Under the pieces are notes generated by a model. It was given only the letters and a program-made list of their open reading frames with translations. It had not been told where the DNA came from and did not search any database. A program made the translations under genes and the position numbers. Positions 34,607 to 43,014 of a DNA stretch of 64,000 nucleotides are shown here, one piece after another (position 1 is the first letter of the stretch; each line of letters begins with the position of its first letter). The stretch covers positions 1 to 64,000 of the forward strand of contig QMSP01000002.1 of the NCBI GenBank assembly GCA_003650925.1, read 5' to 3'. This DNA comes from Thermoprotei archaeon (GTDB lineage: Archaea; Thermoproteota; Thermoprotei; QMSL01).

Positions 34607-35491
34607 ATGCCCGTACGATTCACTAAAAAGCAAATAGAACTAATATTGGCCATATCCATAGCACTTGGCTTGCTCTTCGCCATAATACCCTTCGCCATAG
34701 GCTACCATACGAAGGTTAAGACAGTAACCATAGCTCCAGGCATCTCTTTCATAGTAGATGTAGTCTTCTATGATTTCTTCGTGGTGGGCTTAATAGTAGC
34801 TCTCATACCATCCTCAATGGCTGAGTATATTAATTATAAGTGGAGGAAGAGTATTGAGAAGAGACTTCCTCATCTCTTCAGAGACCTTGCAGAGGCTAGC
34901 CATTCTGGTATGACCATATTCCAGGCCATAGAGGAAATAAGTAGAAGAGGCTCTGATCCCCTAACTGAAGAGCTAAGGAGAGTTTCTATCCAGCTATCGC
35001 TAGGAGCAAGCCTCGAGGAAGCCCTTGACAGCATGGCTAGGAGAGTGAATACCCCCATGGTTAGAAGATGTGTTCAAATGATAACTCAGACAAGCAAAGG
35101 AGGAGGAAAGGTCACAGAAGTCTTGGACACTATAGCTGAATTCACAAGTGCTCTTGTGAGCTTTGAGGACGAGAGAGCTACGCTTATGAGGCCCTATGTG
35201 TGGATAATATACACAGCACTCATAATACTTCTAGCCATAAGTGCCATGATGACAAAACTCCTTATAGGCACATTAAGCGCCATGATCACAGCTCTAGGAG
35301 CTCCAGAGGGACTGACTATCTACCTGGATCCTGACTTCTTCAAGACTGTGTTCTTCCATGCTGCTGTCATAGAATCCATCATAGGAGGACTAATGGTTGG
35401 TAAGATCTCGACGGGCACTGCTTATGGTGGATTCAAGCATGTCCTCATAATGTTGATCATGACGTTGATAACCTTCAACTTCCTCGTCTAA
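34607..35491 (+). CDS. Type II secretion F-domain membrane platform protein (second of two)
   Basis: This TadC/ArlJ-like protein is also 294 residues long. It has two N-terminal membrane helices (about 8-28 and 45-65), a cytoplasmic T2SSF domain ('LFRDLAEASHSGMTIFQAIEEI', 'QLSLGASLEEALDSMARRV', 'MITQTSKGGGKV') and two or three C-terminal helices. It completes the motor operon, and no pilin, archaellin or prepilin peptidase gene follows. The end overlaps the convergent zinc-ribbon gene by 4 bases. Confidence 0.85.
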   Translation: MPVRFTKKQIELILAISIALGLLFAIIPFAIGYHTKVKTVTIAPGISFIVDVVFYDFFVVGLIVALIPSSMAEYINYKWRKSIEKRLPHLFRDLAEASHSGMTIFQAIEEISRRGSDPLTEELRRVSIQLSLGASLEEALDSMARRVNTPMVRRCVQMITQTSKGGGKVTEVLDTIAEFTSALVSFEDERATLMRPYVWIIYTALIILLAISAMMTKLLIGTLSAMITALGAPEGLTIYLDPDFFKTVFFHAAVIESIIGGLMVGKISTGTAYGGFKHVLIMLIMTLITFNFLV

Positions 35492-36507
35492 GCCCTCTGT
35501 GAAGTACTTTCCTTAATTTTCCTTATGAGGTCTTGAAACTTCTTGATACTGCCACCTATTGATGAAGCCTCTATGCTCATTATCTTGTATAGTTTGCAGA
35601 GAGCTCTTGCGTGATCGCTTAAGCTGGGAATGGCTATTAGTATAGCTACGTCTGGCCTTGTATCATAGCATTTAGCAAAAAGTCTTACAACAGGCCTATC
35701 GTCTATCTCATCCTCACTTGCTACTACTTCAACAACAAGGAATAGTGACTTGTCCTTACCATAATAGTATCGAGCTCCTATGTCGAATTCATGTATTGTG
35801 CCTGAGCTTCCCTCAACTTTGGCAGGAGCTTCCACTCTGAATCCCTCATTCTCCAGGATTGATTTAAGAGCTGTAGTGAGCAGAAGTCCTTTAGCAAGCT
35901 CCTCCTTCATCTCTGAATTGACATCATAGGCATATATTGCCGTATATATGGCCTCCTTATAGGTAAAGTTTTTCCCACATCTTCTACAAGCATGTACTAT
36001 TACTGGCTCATCAAACCTATAGCCACAATTTTCACACTTGAAAAAAGTACCTAGAGCTCTATAGTCGGCATTAGGCTTAAACAGTTGTCTTTTACACCTG
36101 GGGCATACCAATCTATCGCCTCTCCTAAACTCCTCATAAGTCCCTATGTAGCCGCAGAGGATGTGCTCGATCAGAATAGTTCTTACTATGTTGTATGTCT
36201 CACAAAGAGGGCAACAATAGTGTGTATTGATGTCATAGGAGCCGCAGAAGGGACATACAATTACTTTATCGTGTACAATAGGGATCAGAATTCCCATGTT
36301 AGCCAACTTGGTTAGAAATTGTTGAATAAGGGTAGGGCTTTCCTTAGGAAAGAGCTTCTCTACATCTGGATATCTAGCTCCATGAACATGATCAAATCTA
36401 GGTATTATCCTGCTTACATGCTCCTCAATAAGGTAGGTGAGAAACTTCATCACCTTAGGGTCACTACGCACCATCCTACTGATGTCCTCTAAGGTGACTT
36501 TGCTCAA
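35488..36507 (-). CDS. Multi-zinc-ribbon protein (TackOD1-like) with nuclease-fold-like C-terminus
   Basis: The 339-residue protein has a helical/winged-helix-like N-terminus (about 1-80). A run of CxxC pairs follows ('CPFCGS', 'CCPLCETYN', 'CPRCKRQ', 'CENCGYRF', 'CRRCGKNF', about 85-190), the pattern I associate with the TackOD1 output domain of TACK archaea. The last 130 residues ('HEFDIGARYYYG', 'LFLVVEVVASEDE') resemble a PD-(D/E)xK-type core with ExV instead of ExK. TackOD1 proteins are thought to be signalling outputs. It directly abuts the pilus-motor operon, which may be meaningful. Confidence 0.6.
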   Translation of the reverse strand: MSKVTLEDISRMVRSDPKVMKFLTYLIEEHVSRIIPRFDHVHGARYPDVEKLFPKESPTLIQQFLTKLANMGILIPIVHDKVIVCPFCGSYDINTHYCCPLCETYNIVRTILIEHILCGYIGTYEEFRRGDRLVCPRCKRQLFKPNADYRALGTFFKCENCGYRFDEPVIVHACRRCGKNFTYKEAIYTAIYAYDVNSEMKEELAKGLLLTTALKSILENEGFRVEAPAKVEGSSGTIHEFDIGARYYYGKDKSLFLVVEVVASEDEIDDRPVVRLFAKCYDTRPDVAILIAIPSLSDHARALCKLYKIMSIEASSIGGSIKKFQDLIRKIKESTSQRA

Positions 36508-36689
36508 ATTCTGTCCCTCTTACCTTTAATAGGCATTGACTGGGTATTAACTTTACCGAAAACAGCTGTATGATCTACACTGATCCACCTTGAGTAGTGA
36601 TGGGTATTCTCACGGAGTTTCTCTTTTAAGCTCTTTACTTGAGGAAAATATGAGCACTGGATATGGAGGTTACGGCTCATAGACTGGTC

Positions 36690-36721
36690 AATAGCTCTTT
36701 CGAGTTTCTCTCAAGGCTATT
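36690..36721 (-). terminator. Hairpin downstream of the sugar nucleotidyltransferase gene
   Basis: The gap 36508-36754 holds no gene. It contains a stem of AATAGC plus CTT pairing with AAG plus GCTATT, with one bulged base and a 13-base loop. The hairpin starts about 34 bases after the stop of the minus-strand gene ending at 36755. Archaeal termination usually needs T-runs rather than hairpins, so the role is uncertain. Confidence 0.25.
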
Positions 36722-36754
36722 CTTGAAGCATAGAGGTTCTCAAAATCTGGAGTT

Positions 36755-37855
36755 CTATTTCAATATACATGGTGTCAATATGCTCTCCTTTACTTCCTTG
36801 TAAGGACATACTGCCACTCCTTGAGTTAAGGTGACCTCATCCCTTACGACAGCACCATCTCCTATGAGACAACCTCTTTCTATCTTAACCCATCTTCCTA
36901 TTGTAACATTCTCTCCTATTATGGCTCCCTTTATGGCTGAATAATCTCCTACATGAACTCCTTCGAACAATACGCTGTCCGTTATCATACAGCCCTTTCC
37001 TATGAAGCACCTGCTGCCCAAGCACGCATAGGGCCCTACTCTTGACCCCTCCTCTATTACTACATAGTCTCCTATGGCTACGGGAGGTATGAGCTCTGCA
37101 CCCTTCTTGACTATAACTTCTCTTCCCATGATCACACCATTATGAGGCTTGGCTTCAACCTCAAGAAGCTTCTCATTTGCTCTCAAATAGTCATTAGGTT
37201 TTCCTATGTCTACCCATACTCCATCATATCTATATGCGTAGAGCTGGCCATCTCTTGCAAGTTTGGGAAAAAGCTCCTCCTCAAGCATAACTTTTCTCCC
37301 AGGAGGGATCATGTCCAACACCTTAGGATCCAGCACATAGATTCCAGCGTTTATCATCTTGCTCTTGACCTCTCCTTTAGGCTTCTCTATAAACCTCATC
37401 ACCCTCCACCTTTCATCAAGCTCCACAACGCCGTATCTGCTCACGTCCTCTACCTTCTTAACAGCTATAGTAGCGAGGCCTCCGCACTTCAAGTGATGCT
37501 CATAGAGGTCTCTATAGTTTATGAAGGTTAGTATATCTCCATTAAGCACCAGAAAAGGCTCCTTATCGAGATATCTAGTGGCTAGCTTTAAAGGCCCTGC
37601 AGTTCCAAGAGGTCTATCCTCTTTTATACAAATTATCCTTATATCGCTGAAGAACTCGTTCTGATACCTGAGCATGATCTTCTCAGCCATGTAGTGAAGA
37701 GCCAATATCACCTCATCAACCCCATGATCAACAAGCCTCTCAATAACTCTATCAAGAAGAGGCCTGTTCACTACTGGAAATAGTTGTTTAGGCCTTGTAC
37801 AGCTTAAAGGCCTAAGCCTAGTAGCAAAGCCTCCAGCTAACACAACTGCCTTCAA
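36755..37855 (-). CDS. Sugar-1-phosphate nucleotidyltransferase with left-handed beta-helix (GMP-mannose type)
   Basis: The 366-residue protein has the nucleotidyltransferase signature 'LAGGFATRLRPLSCTRPKQL', metal-site 'LVLNGDI', 'RFIEKPKGE' and 'GVWVDIGKPNDY'. From about residue 240 the C-terminal hexapeptide repeats ('GSRVGPYACLGSRCFIGKGC', 'GENVTIGRWVKIERGCLIGD') form a beta-helix. The layout fits mannose-1-phosphate guanylyltransferase; glucose-1-phosphate thymidylyl- or uridylyltransferase activity is possible. With PGI/PMI and the mutase it completes a route from fructose-6-phosphate to GDP-mannose for glycans. Confidence 0.87.
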   Translation of the reverse strand: MKAVVLAGGFATRLRPLSCTRPKQLFPVVNRPLLDRVIERLVDHGVDEVILALHYMAEKIMLRYQNEFFSDIRIICIKEDRPLGTAGPLKLATRYLDKEPFLVLNGDILTFINYRDLYEHHLKCGGLATIAVKKVEDVSRYGVVELDERWRVMRFIEKPKGEVKSKMINAGIYVLDPKVLDMIPPGRKVMLEEELFPKLARDGQLYAYRYDGVWVDIGKPNDYLRANEKLLEVEAKPHNGVIMGREVIVKKGAELIPPVAIGDYVVIEEGSRVGPYACLGSRCFIGKGCMITDSVLFEGVHVGDYSAIKGAIIGENVTIGRWVKIERGCLIGDGAVVRDEVTLTQGVAVCPYKEVKESILTPCILK

Positions 37856-37895
37856 GGGAATTCCCTCGTATCTATTCTCTTATAGGGAAGTTTAC

Positions 37896-38810
37896 TTATA
37901 CGCTTCTATACTCCATGATGTGATGACTTGGTCTAACTCTACTAGGTATGAGATGAGTCCCATCACATGTAGGAGAATTATTAAGGTGAGACAAGCCTTC
38001 TCGACAGGTAGCAAACGTCATACCATATTCCTCTACCAGAGTCTTTACCATTTTCAATATCTCCTCTCTAAGTCCTCTGGGCAGATACCATACCATTCTC
38101 TTCTTTCTTTCTCCCCTTTCCAGATAAAGCTCCTGTAAGCGATCTGCTTGCTTAGGAAAAGCGTTAATCAACCTCTTTAGCCCATCTGGCCTTGCCTTGA
38201 AGGTAGAGGCCACTACGTGCTTCACGCCAGCCTCTGAAGCCTGTTTGATAACTCTTTCAAGCTCCTTCTCATCGTCATTTATCCCAGGTATTATGGGGTC
38301 AAGTCTAAGCGTGCAAGGCACCTCGGCTCTGCTTAGAACTCTGAAGGCCTTCATTCTCTCCCTGGGAGCCGATGCTCCTGGCTCTAGCTTACATGCCAAC
38401 TTCATGTCGAGAGTCGTTATAGTGATGCTTACTGTGCAGTTGCCTTTCCTTATGAGGTCGAGGTCTCTGAGCACTAAGCAACTCTTTGTCAAGATCTGAA
38501 CCTTGTAGCCTCTGCCTAACAATATCTGTAGAGCACCTCTTGTCAACAATAGCCTTTCCTCAGGAGGAGTGTATGGATCGCTGCTATTGGCCATGGAGAT
38601 GGGTAGTCTGTGATCTATCTTCCTCAGATCTCTTAGTAGCCTCTTGATGAATCTGACTTTAGGCCTTGGTGCAAAGGCCCTTGGTATGTAGGAGCTTATG
38701 TAGCAATATATACAGGCATGCCCACATCCTACATAGGGGGAGCATGTGTATTTTGGAGGACAGGTACATAAGGGATCCTTCCAAGGGTCAAATGGGGTTA
38801 TTACCTCCAT
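37896..38810 (-). CDS. Radical SAM protein of the spore-photolyase-like family
   Basis: The 304-residue protein has the CxxxCxxC cluster motif 'GCGHACIYCY', 'MANSSDPYTPPE', 'QILTKSCLVLRDLDLI' and 'TLRLDPIIPGIND', matching archaeal SplB/Rv2578c-like radical SAM proteins. It cleaves S-adenosylmethionine at a 4Fe-4S cluster; the substrate is unknown, and DNA repair is only a family-name hint. I favour ATG 38810 rather than GTG 38834. The TATA box at about 38841-38850 would start transcription near 38815-38825, which leaves GTG 38834 outside the message. Confidence 0.82.
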   Translation of the reverse strand: MEVITPFDPWKDPLCTCPPKYTCSPYVGCGHACIYCYISSYIPRAFAPRPKVRFIKRLLRDLRKIDHRLPISMANSSDPYTPPEERLLLTRGALQILLGRGYKVQILTKSCLVLRDLDLIRKGNCTVSITITTLDMKLACKLEPGASAPRERMKAFRVLSRAEVPCTLRLDPIIPGINDDEKELERVIKQASEAGVKHVVASTFKARPDGLKRLINAFPKQADRLQELYLERGERKKRMVWYLPRGLREEILKMVKTLVEEYGMTFATCREGLSHLNNSPTCDGTHLIPSRVRPSHHIMEYRSV

Positions 38811-38840
38811 GGAGGGCTCAGGTATAAATCCCACGTATGG

Positions 38841-38850
38841 CTTATATTAT
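38841..38850. promoter_or_regulatory. Shared bidirectional TATA region
   Basis: 'cttatattat' (reverse 'ataatataag') is correctly spaced for the radical SAM gene to the left (start 38810) and, on the plus strand, for the HTH gene starting at 38889 behind GGAGTGAG. The HTH product could control both directions. Confidence 0.4.
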
Positions 38851-38888
38851 TTTCGATTAAGATCATCACTCTATCATGGAGTGAGACC

Positions 38889-39773
38889 ATGCGGAAGGAG
38901 AGCCAGGGACATACGCTAGCTGACAAGGTATACCAAGTGATGGGACACGAAGTCAGAAGAGGCATAATACTCTACCTTGGTGAGCATGAAAGGGCAAGCT
39001 TTAGTGAACTAAGGAGAAATCTAGGTATAAGCGTGGGTACACTATACTATAACCTAGACCAACTTAGGGACCTCGTCACTCAAGACATGGACAAGAAGTA
39101 CAGACTTACTGAAGAGGGCAAACTTGTGTATGAGATCGTCAAGAGGAACGTAGAGCACGTCGAGGAGTACTACAGGCTCAAAAGTCTCCGAAGAAATATG
39201 CTATGTAGACTTGTACTAAGAGTCTTCTATCCTAAGCAGCTATTCATCTTAGTCGACAGAACGCCAGTATTGATCATCGTAAGCATAATATCTCTTCTCG
39301 TAGGGATAATAGCATCGATGATATCAAGGCTTGAGCTTTCCATATTCTTCTACTATCCAACACTAGCCCCTCACCTAATACTTGCAACGAAGTATATATT
39401 CAGCTGGCTTGTCGTCTTCCTTCTCTCAGACCTTCTCTCAACATATGTGTTCAAAGGAGCTAGAGGGAGACATTTCGAGCTGGCTTGTGCGTGTGCCATA
39501 GTCCTACTCCCCCTCTCCATATACCCATGCATATATGTCATTACACCATGGCTTCCCACCGTAGGCACCATAGGCGGCTTTACGCTTAAGAGATTCATCC
39601 TAGGGATACTGCTTGGCTTGTCTCAGCTGATGGTGGTGGGCTTCCTAAGTGCCGCTATAAGCACTATCAAGGAACTTAGAGGTGAGCTCTCCTTCATAAT
39701 AGCCTTCATAGTCTATCATATCAACCTGACTTTCAATATGGCCCTAAGGCCTACTATCGCTATGCTCATATGA
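38889..39773 (+). CDS. Membrane-tethered winged-helix transcriptional regulator
   Basis: The first 90 residues of this 294-residue protein form an ArsR-like winged helix ('YQVMGHEVRRGIILYLGEHE', 'FSELRRNLGISVGTLYYNL', 'YRLTEEGKLVYEIV'). The remainder has about five hydrophobic helices (about 125-150, 155-200, 210-225, 240-265 and 270-290). It would sit in the membrane with its DNA-binding head in the cytoplasm, possibly as a one-component sensor. The HypE-like gene follows after 6 bases. The site-2 protease type at 7238 acts on such proteins in bacteria; there is no evidence for a link here. Confidence 0.75.
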   Translation: MRKESQGHTLADKVYQVMGHEVRRGIILYLGEHERASFSELRRNLGISVGTLYYNLDQLRDLVTQDMDKKYRLTEEGKLVYEIVKRNVEHVEEYYRLKSLRRNMLCRLVLRVFYPKQLFILVDRTPVLIIVSIISLLVGIIASMISRLELSIFFYYPTLAPHLILATKYIFSWLVVFLLSDLLSTYVFKGARGRHFELACACAIVLLPLSIYPCIYVITPWLPTVGTIGGFTLKRFILGILLGLSQLMVVGFLSAAISTIKELRGELSFIIAFIVYHINLTFNMALRPTIAMLI

Positions 39774-39779
39774 GGGGTC

Positions 39780-40802
39780 ATGATGGTGCTCCCTGAAGGT
39801 AAAGTACCTCTTCATGTATTGGAGAAATACATAGTAAAGCGATTTAAGCCTGAAGACCCAGCCGTTATAATAGGCCCTGGGGTTGGTGAGGATGCCGCTC
39901 TAATCAAGGTAGACAATTTAATAATGGCTATGCACTGTGACCCAATAACAGGGGCTGTGAAGGAGATAGGCTGGCTCACAGTGAATATTGCAGCAAATGA
40001 TGTCGCCTGTAGAGGTGCTAGACCTCGTTGGCTCCTCATAACTATCCTATTGCCCCAAGGAGCTAAGATAAGCCTACTAGACGAGTTAACCCATCAGATA
40101 GCAAGTGCTGCGAAGTCCATAGGAGTATCCATCGTAGGCGGTCACACTGAAGTAACGCCTGGCCTTAATAGGCCCATAGTAATAACGACGGCTATCGGGA
40201 TCGTTGAGGAAGGCCGCATCATGGCAGCAAGTAATGTAAGGCCTGGGGATGAGATCCTGATGACTAAGGGAGCAGGTATTGAAGGCACTGCAATTCTTGC
40301 AACAGAGCTAGAGGAGAAGCTCAAGGAGAGGCTAAGCCTTGACGTCATAGAGAAGGCGAAAGCCTATATGAAGCTCATAAGTGTGGTCAACGAAGCCATG
40401 GTCCTTGCTAAGCTCCCAGGAGTTCATGCCATGCATGATGCCACTGAAGGAGGACTCCTCGGAGCAGTACAAGAGTTGGCTAGAGCCTCAGGAACTGGCT
40501 TCATAGTATGGGAGGATAGGGTGATAATCAGAGATGAAACTAAGGCCATATGTGATGTCCTGAAAGTTGACCCATTACGTTTGATAAGCTCTGGAACACT
40601 AGTGGTAGCGGTCGAAAAAGGCTTTGGAAAGCACGCCGTAGAGGCTCTGAGGAAAAGAGGAATTCAATCATCCATAATAGGCAAGTTCACAAGAAAGGAA
40701 GAAGGCTTCAAGTTAGTGAGAAGAGATGGCACCTTAGTAAATATTGAAAAACCTATAGTAGACGAGTTGTGGAGGGTAATGAGCAAGTACTTGGGAGGCT
40801 AG
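39780..40802 (+). CDS. HypE-like/AIR synthase family protein without the C-terminal cysteine
   Basis: The 340-residue protein has the HypE/PurM fold motifs 'GPGVGEDAALI', 'MHCDPITGA', 'VNIAANDVACRGARPRW', 'GGHTEVTPG' and 'HDATEGGLLGA'. True HypE ends in a conserved cysteine (PRIC or similar) that carries the carbamoyl/cyano group for [NiFe] cofactor synthesis. This one ends 'SKYLGG' with no cysteine. It is likely an ATP-binding paralogue with another role. It overlaps the convergent ECF gene by 4 bases and follows the HTH gene in an operon. Confidence 0.8.
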   Translation: MMVLPEGKVPLHVLEKYIVKRFKPEDPAVIIGPGVGEDAALIKVDNLIMAMHCDPITGAVKEIGWLTVNIAANDVACRGARPRWLLITILLPQGAKISLLDELTHQIASAAKSIGVSIVGGHTEVTPGLNRPIVITTAIGIVEEGRIMAASNVRPGDEILMTKGAGIEGTAILATELEEKLKERLSLDVIEKAKAYMKLISVVNEAMVLAKLPGVHAMHDATEGGLLGAVQELARASGTGFIVWEDRVIIRDETKAICDVLKVDPLRLISSGTLVVAVEKGFGKHAVEALRKRGIQSSIIGKFTRKEEGFKLVRRDGTLVNIEKPIVDELWRVMSKYLGG

Positions 40803-41539
40803 TGAATAGACTGCACCAATACTTTTCTTTCGACACTCTTTGAGAGCGGTATGGACACGACGAGGCCTACTAACATCTGTCCAATATTGTAGGGAACTTC
40901 TACCATGGCTTGGCCTGGGCCATATAGTACGCTCTCATATATGAAGTATCCGAGAACCATCTCTAGACCACCTATAACCACTATAAGAGCTCTTATACCT
41001 AGCATGGGATCCACTTTAAGAACCATTACCCCTGTGATTACTATAAAGACTATGGCAGCCAAGACCCATAGTAACCAAGGTATATACAGGCTCAGAATAG
41101 CCCCGCTGATGGATCCTGACAACGCAAAGAAAGTGACCTCTGCTACACCACTATATATCAACAGGCCTAGCACTGCCAATGCAAGAGAGGCTACTGTCGC
41201 AATGACTATGGATAAGACCTTGGCCCTTGATATCGACATCCTCTTCAGCAGAAGATGCAACTTCCCTACTATGAAGCCTTCAATGCCTTTTATGATGAGA
41301 GTGGCTGGAGCATACTGTTCATATCCTGTCAGAACATCAGCCATCATGGAACCTACACCAGCTGAGAATGCTCCTATCCATGGCCCAAATAGAAGAGCCC
41401 ATGTGTAGACCATGACTTCCCCTATGTTGAAATAGCCTTTAGTCGCTGGGATGTATACCTGAATAGCCACTGTGGACAGGTATGTGAGCACGGCTCCTAT
41501 AGCCATAAGCGCTACATCTCTACTACTAAGCCTTCTCAT
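40799..41539 (-). CDS. ECF transporter S component-like membrane protein
   Basis: The 246-residue protein has six to seven hydrophobic helices and the S-component pattern 'GYFNIGEVMVYTWALLFGP', 'GAFSAGVGSMMADVLTGY' and 'IIKGIEGFIVGKL'. These proteins capture vitamins or metals for ECF transporters (riboflavin, thiamin, biotin, queuosine precursors and others). The vitamin cannot be read from sequence. The ATPase and T components are not nearby. The gene is divergent, across 62 bases, from the threonine-synthase-like regulator gene. Confidence 0.78.
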   Translation of the reverse strand: MRRLSSRDVALMAIGAVLTYLSTVAIQVYIPATKGYFNIGEVMVYTWALLFGPWIGAFSAGVGSMMADVLTGYEQYAPATLIIKGIEGFIVGKLHLLLKRMSISRAKVLSIVIATVASLALAVLGLLIYSGVAEVTFFALSGSISGAILSLYIPWLLWVLAAIVFIVITGVMVLKVDPMLGIRALIVVIGGLEMVLGYFIYESVLYGPGQAMVEVPYNIGQMLVGLVVSIPLSKSVERKVLVQSIH

Positions 41540-41570
41540 GGTTCTCAGCCTGCATCATCATGTGCGCAAT

Positions 41571-41579
41571 GGTTTTTAA
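41571..41579 (+). promoter_or_regulatory. TATA box for the threonine-synthase-like gene
   Basis: 'gtttttaaa' lies about 27 bases before ATG 41602 and decides the start: a leaderless mRNA from 41602 rather than the longer frame from 41560. Confidence 0.5.
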
Positions 41580-41601
41580 ATCTATGTCCATAAATATATT
41601 C

Positions 41602-43014
41602 ATGATGAACCTCTTGAATGAGAACATATTGTACTTCAAGTGCTCCAAGTGCGGTATGAACATTTCTCCTACACTGAACGTGGCCAGATGCAAGGAATGT
41701 GGAGGTGCCCTCAGGGTGATATATGACTATGATGGCCTAGCCGATACCGTAAGAGTTAAGTTAAGGACAAAGGGCAGGATGAGTGTATGGAGATATTGGG
41801 ATCTGCTTCCGCTGAGTAGGAGAGCTAGGCCCGTGACGTTGTTGGAAGGAGGCACGCCTCTAATAAAGTCGAGAAGGCTCTCAAGGATGTTAAAGGTAAG
41901 GCTTCTTCTCAAGAATGAGACAGTAAACCCAACAGGTTCATTTCTAGATAGGGGTTCTACAGTTGTGATATCCTTGATTAGGCGAATCCATAAAAGGGTT
42001 TGCTGTATAGCTAATGGCAATCTAGGAGCTTCACTAGCAGCCTATGCCGCTAGAAGCGATATTAGCTTTAGGTTCTTCGTAACACGGCCGATAGACAAAG
42101 GAGAGCTCTATCAGATGAGTGCTCTTGGAGCAGAGCTTATCTTCTCTAGAAGCTACGATGAAGCCTTAAAGCAGGTTCTAAGCGATGAGGAGAGCTATTA
42201 TGTAGGCTGTGATAATCCCTTCCTCCTCGAAGGCGAGAAGACTACTGCCTTTGAGATTATAGAGGAGCTTAGATGGAAAGTCCCCGACTGGATCATAGTG
42301 CCTTGTGGCTCTGGTGGGCACTTATCCATGATATGGAAGGGAATTGAAGAGCTACGAGAGATAGGACTCATAGACAAAGCTCCAAGACTCGTCGGAGTTC
42401 AGCCAAGCGCTTTTCCTCTCCTCAAGTTAATCCTTGAAGGAAGAAGACCTCTAAACATGAACTATGAAGTGGATACCATAGCTAGAGACCTTGTGCTTGA
42501 AGGTCCTCTTATGATCGAAGAGGCTGCTAAAGCTATAAGGAACTCAAGAGGAGTAGCTGTAATAGTGGATGATGAAGAGATACTTGATGCTCTTAAGCTT
42601 CTCGCCCGCTATGAGGGGATAATTGCCGAGCCCTCCTCAGCCTCCACGCTCGCTGCTCTGATGAAATTACTAGATAATGGCATAGTCGATCATGATGAAG
42701 AAGTAGTCTGCATAATAACTGGATCAGGTCTTAAAACTCAGGACGTTCTTAGCTATGCTAAAAGGCCTAGTGCCAGTCATCCATTGACTGAGACCAAGCG
42801 TGAGATATTGAGATTATTGAAGGTATTGAAACGTGCTCATGGATATCTATTGTGGAAGAAGCTCATGGAAGAAGGGGTAAGCATAAGCCTTCCTGCGCTT
42901 TATCATCACCTGAAAGAGCTTGAGGAGACAGGATATGTGAAGAGCCAAGTAGTCAGGTGTGGGAGGAGGATAAGGAAGGTCTATGAACTGTCTACCGCTC
43001 CGAAATGCTCCTAA
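41602..43014 (+). CDS. Threonine-synthase-fold protein lacking the PLP lysine, fused to a winged helix
   Basis: The 470-residue protein has a zinc-ribbon start (C14, C17, C30, C33) and a threonine-synthase-like core: 'LLEGGTPLIKS', 'KNETVNPTGSFLDRG', 'IANGNLGASLAAYAARS', 'PCGSGGHLSMIW' and 'ITGSGLKTQD'. In active enzymes the third word is GSFKDRG, and that Lys forms the Schiff base with PLP; here it is Leu115 (codon CTA, 41944-41946). The last 75 residues are an added winged helix ('KREILRLLKVLKRAHGYLLW', 'SISLPALYHHLKELEETGYV'). It is probably a regulator using the fold as ligand sensor; a divergent enzyme is less likely. Confidence 0.82.
   Translation: MMNLLNENILYFKCSKCGMNISPTLNVARCKECGGALRVIYDYDGLADTVRVKLRTKGRMSVWRYWDLLPLSRRARPVTLLEGGTPLIKSRRLSRMLKVRLLLKNETVNPTGSFLDRGSTVVISLIRRIHKRVCCIANGNLGASLAAYAARSDISFRFFVTRPIDKGELYQMSALGAELIFSRSYDEALKQVLSDEESYYVGCDNPFLLEGEKTTAFEIIEELRWKVPDWIIVPCGSGGHLSMIWKGIEELREIGLIDKAPRLVGVQPSAFPLLKLILEGRRPLNMNYEVDTIARDLVLEGPLMIEEAAKAIRNSRGVAVIVDDEEILDALKLLARYEGIIAEPSSASTLAALMKLLDNGIVDHDEEVVCIITGSGLKTQDVLSYAKRPSASHPLTETKREILRLLKVLKRAHGYLLWKKLMEEGVSISLPALYHHLKELEETGYVKSQVVRCGRRIRKVYELSTAPKCS

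Noticed and set aside
36650-36682. 10-codon frame (MSTGYGGYGS) after an AT-rich stretch
   Set aside because: It is too short, with no distinctive binding site or context.
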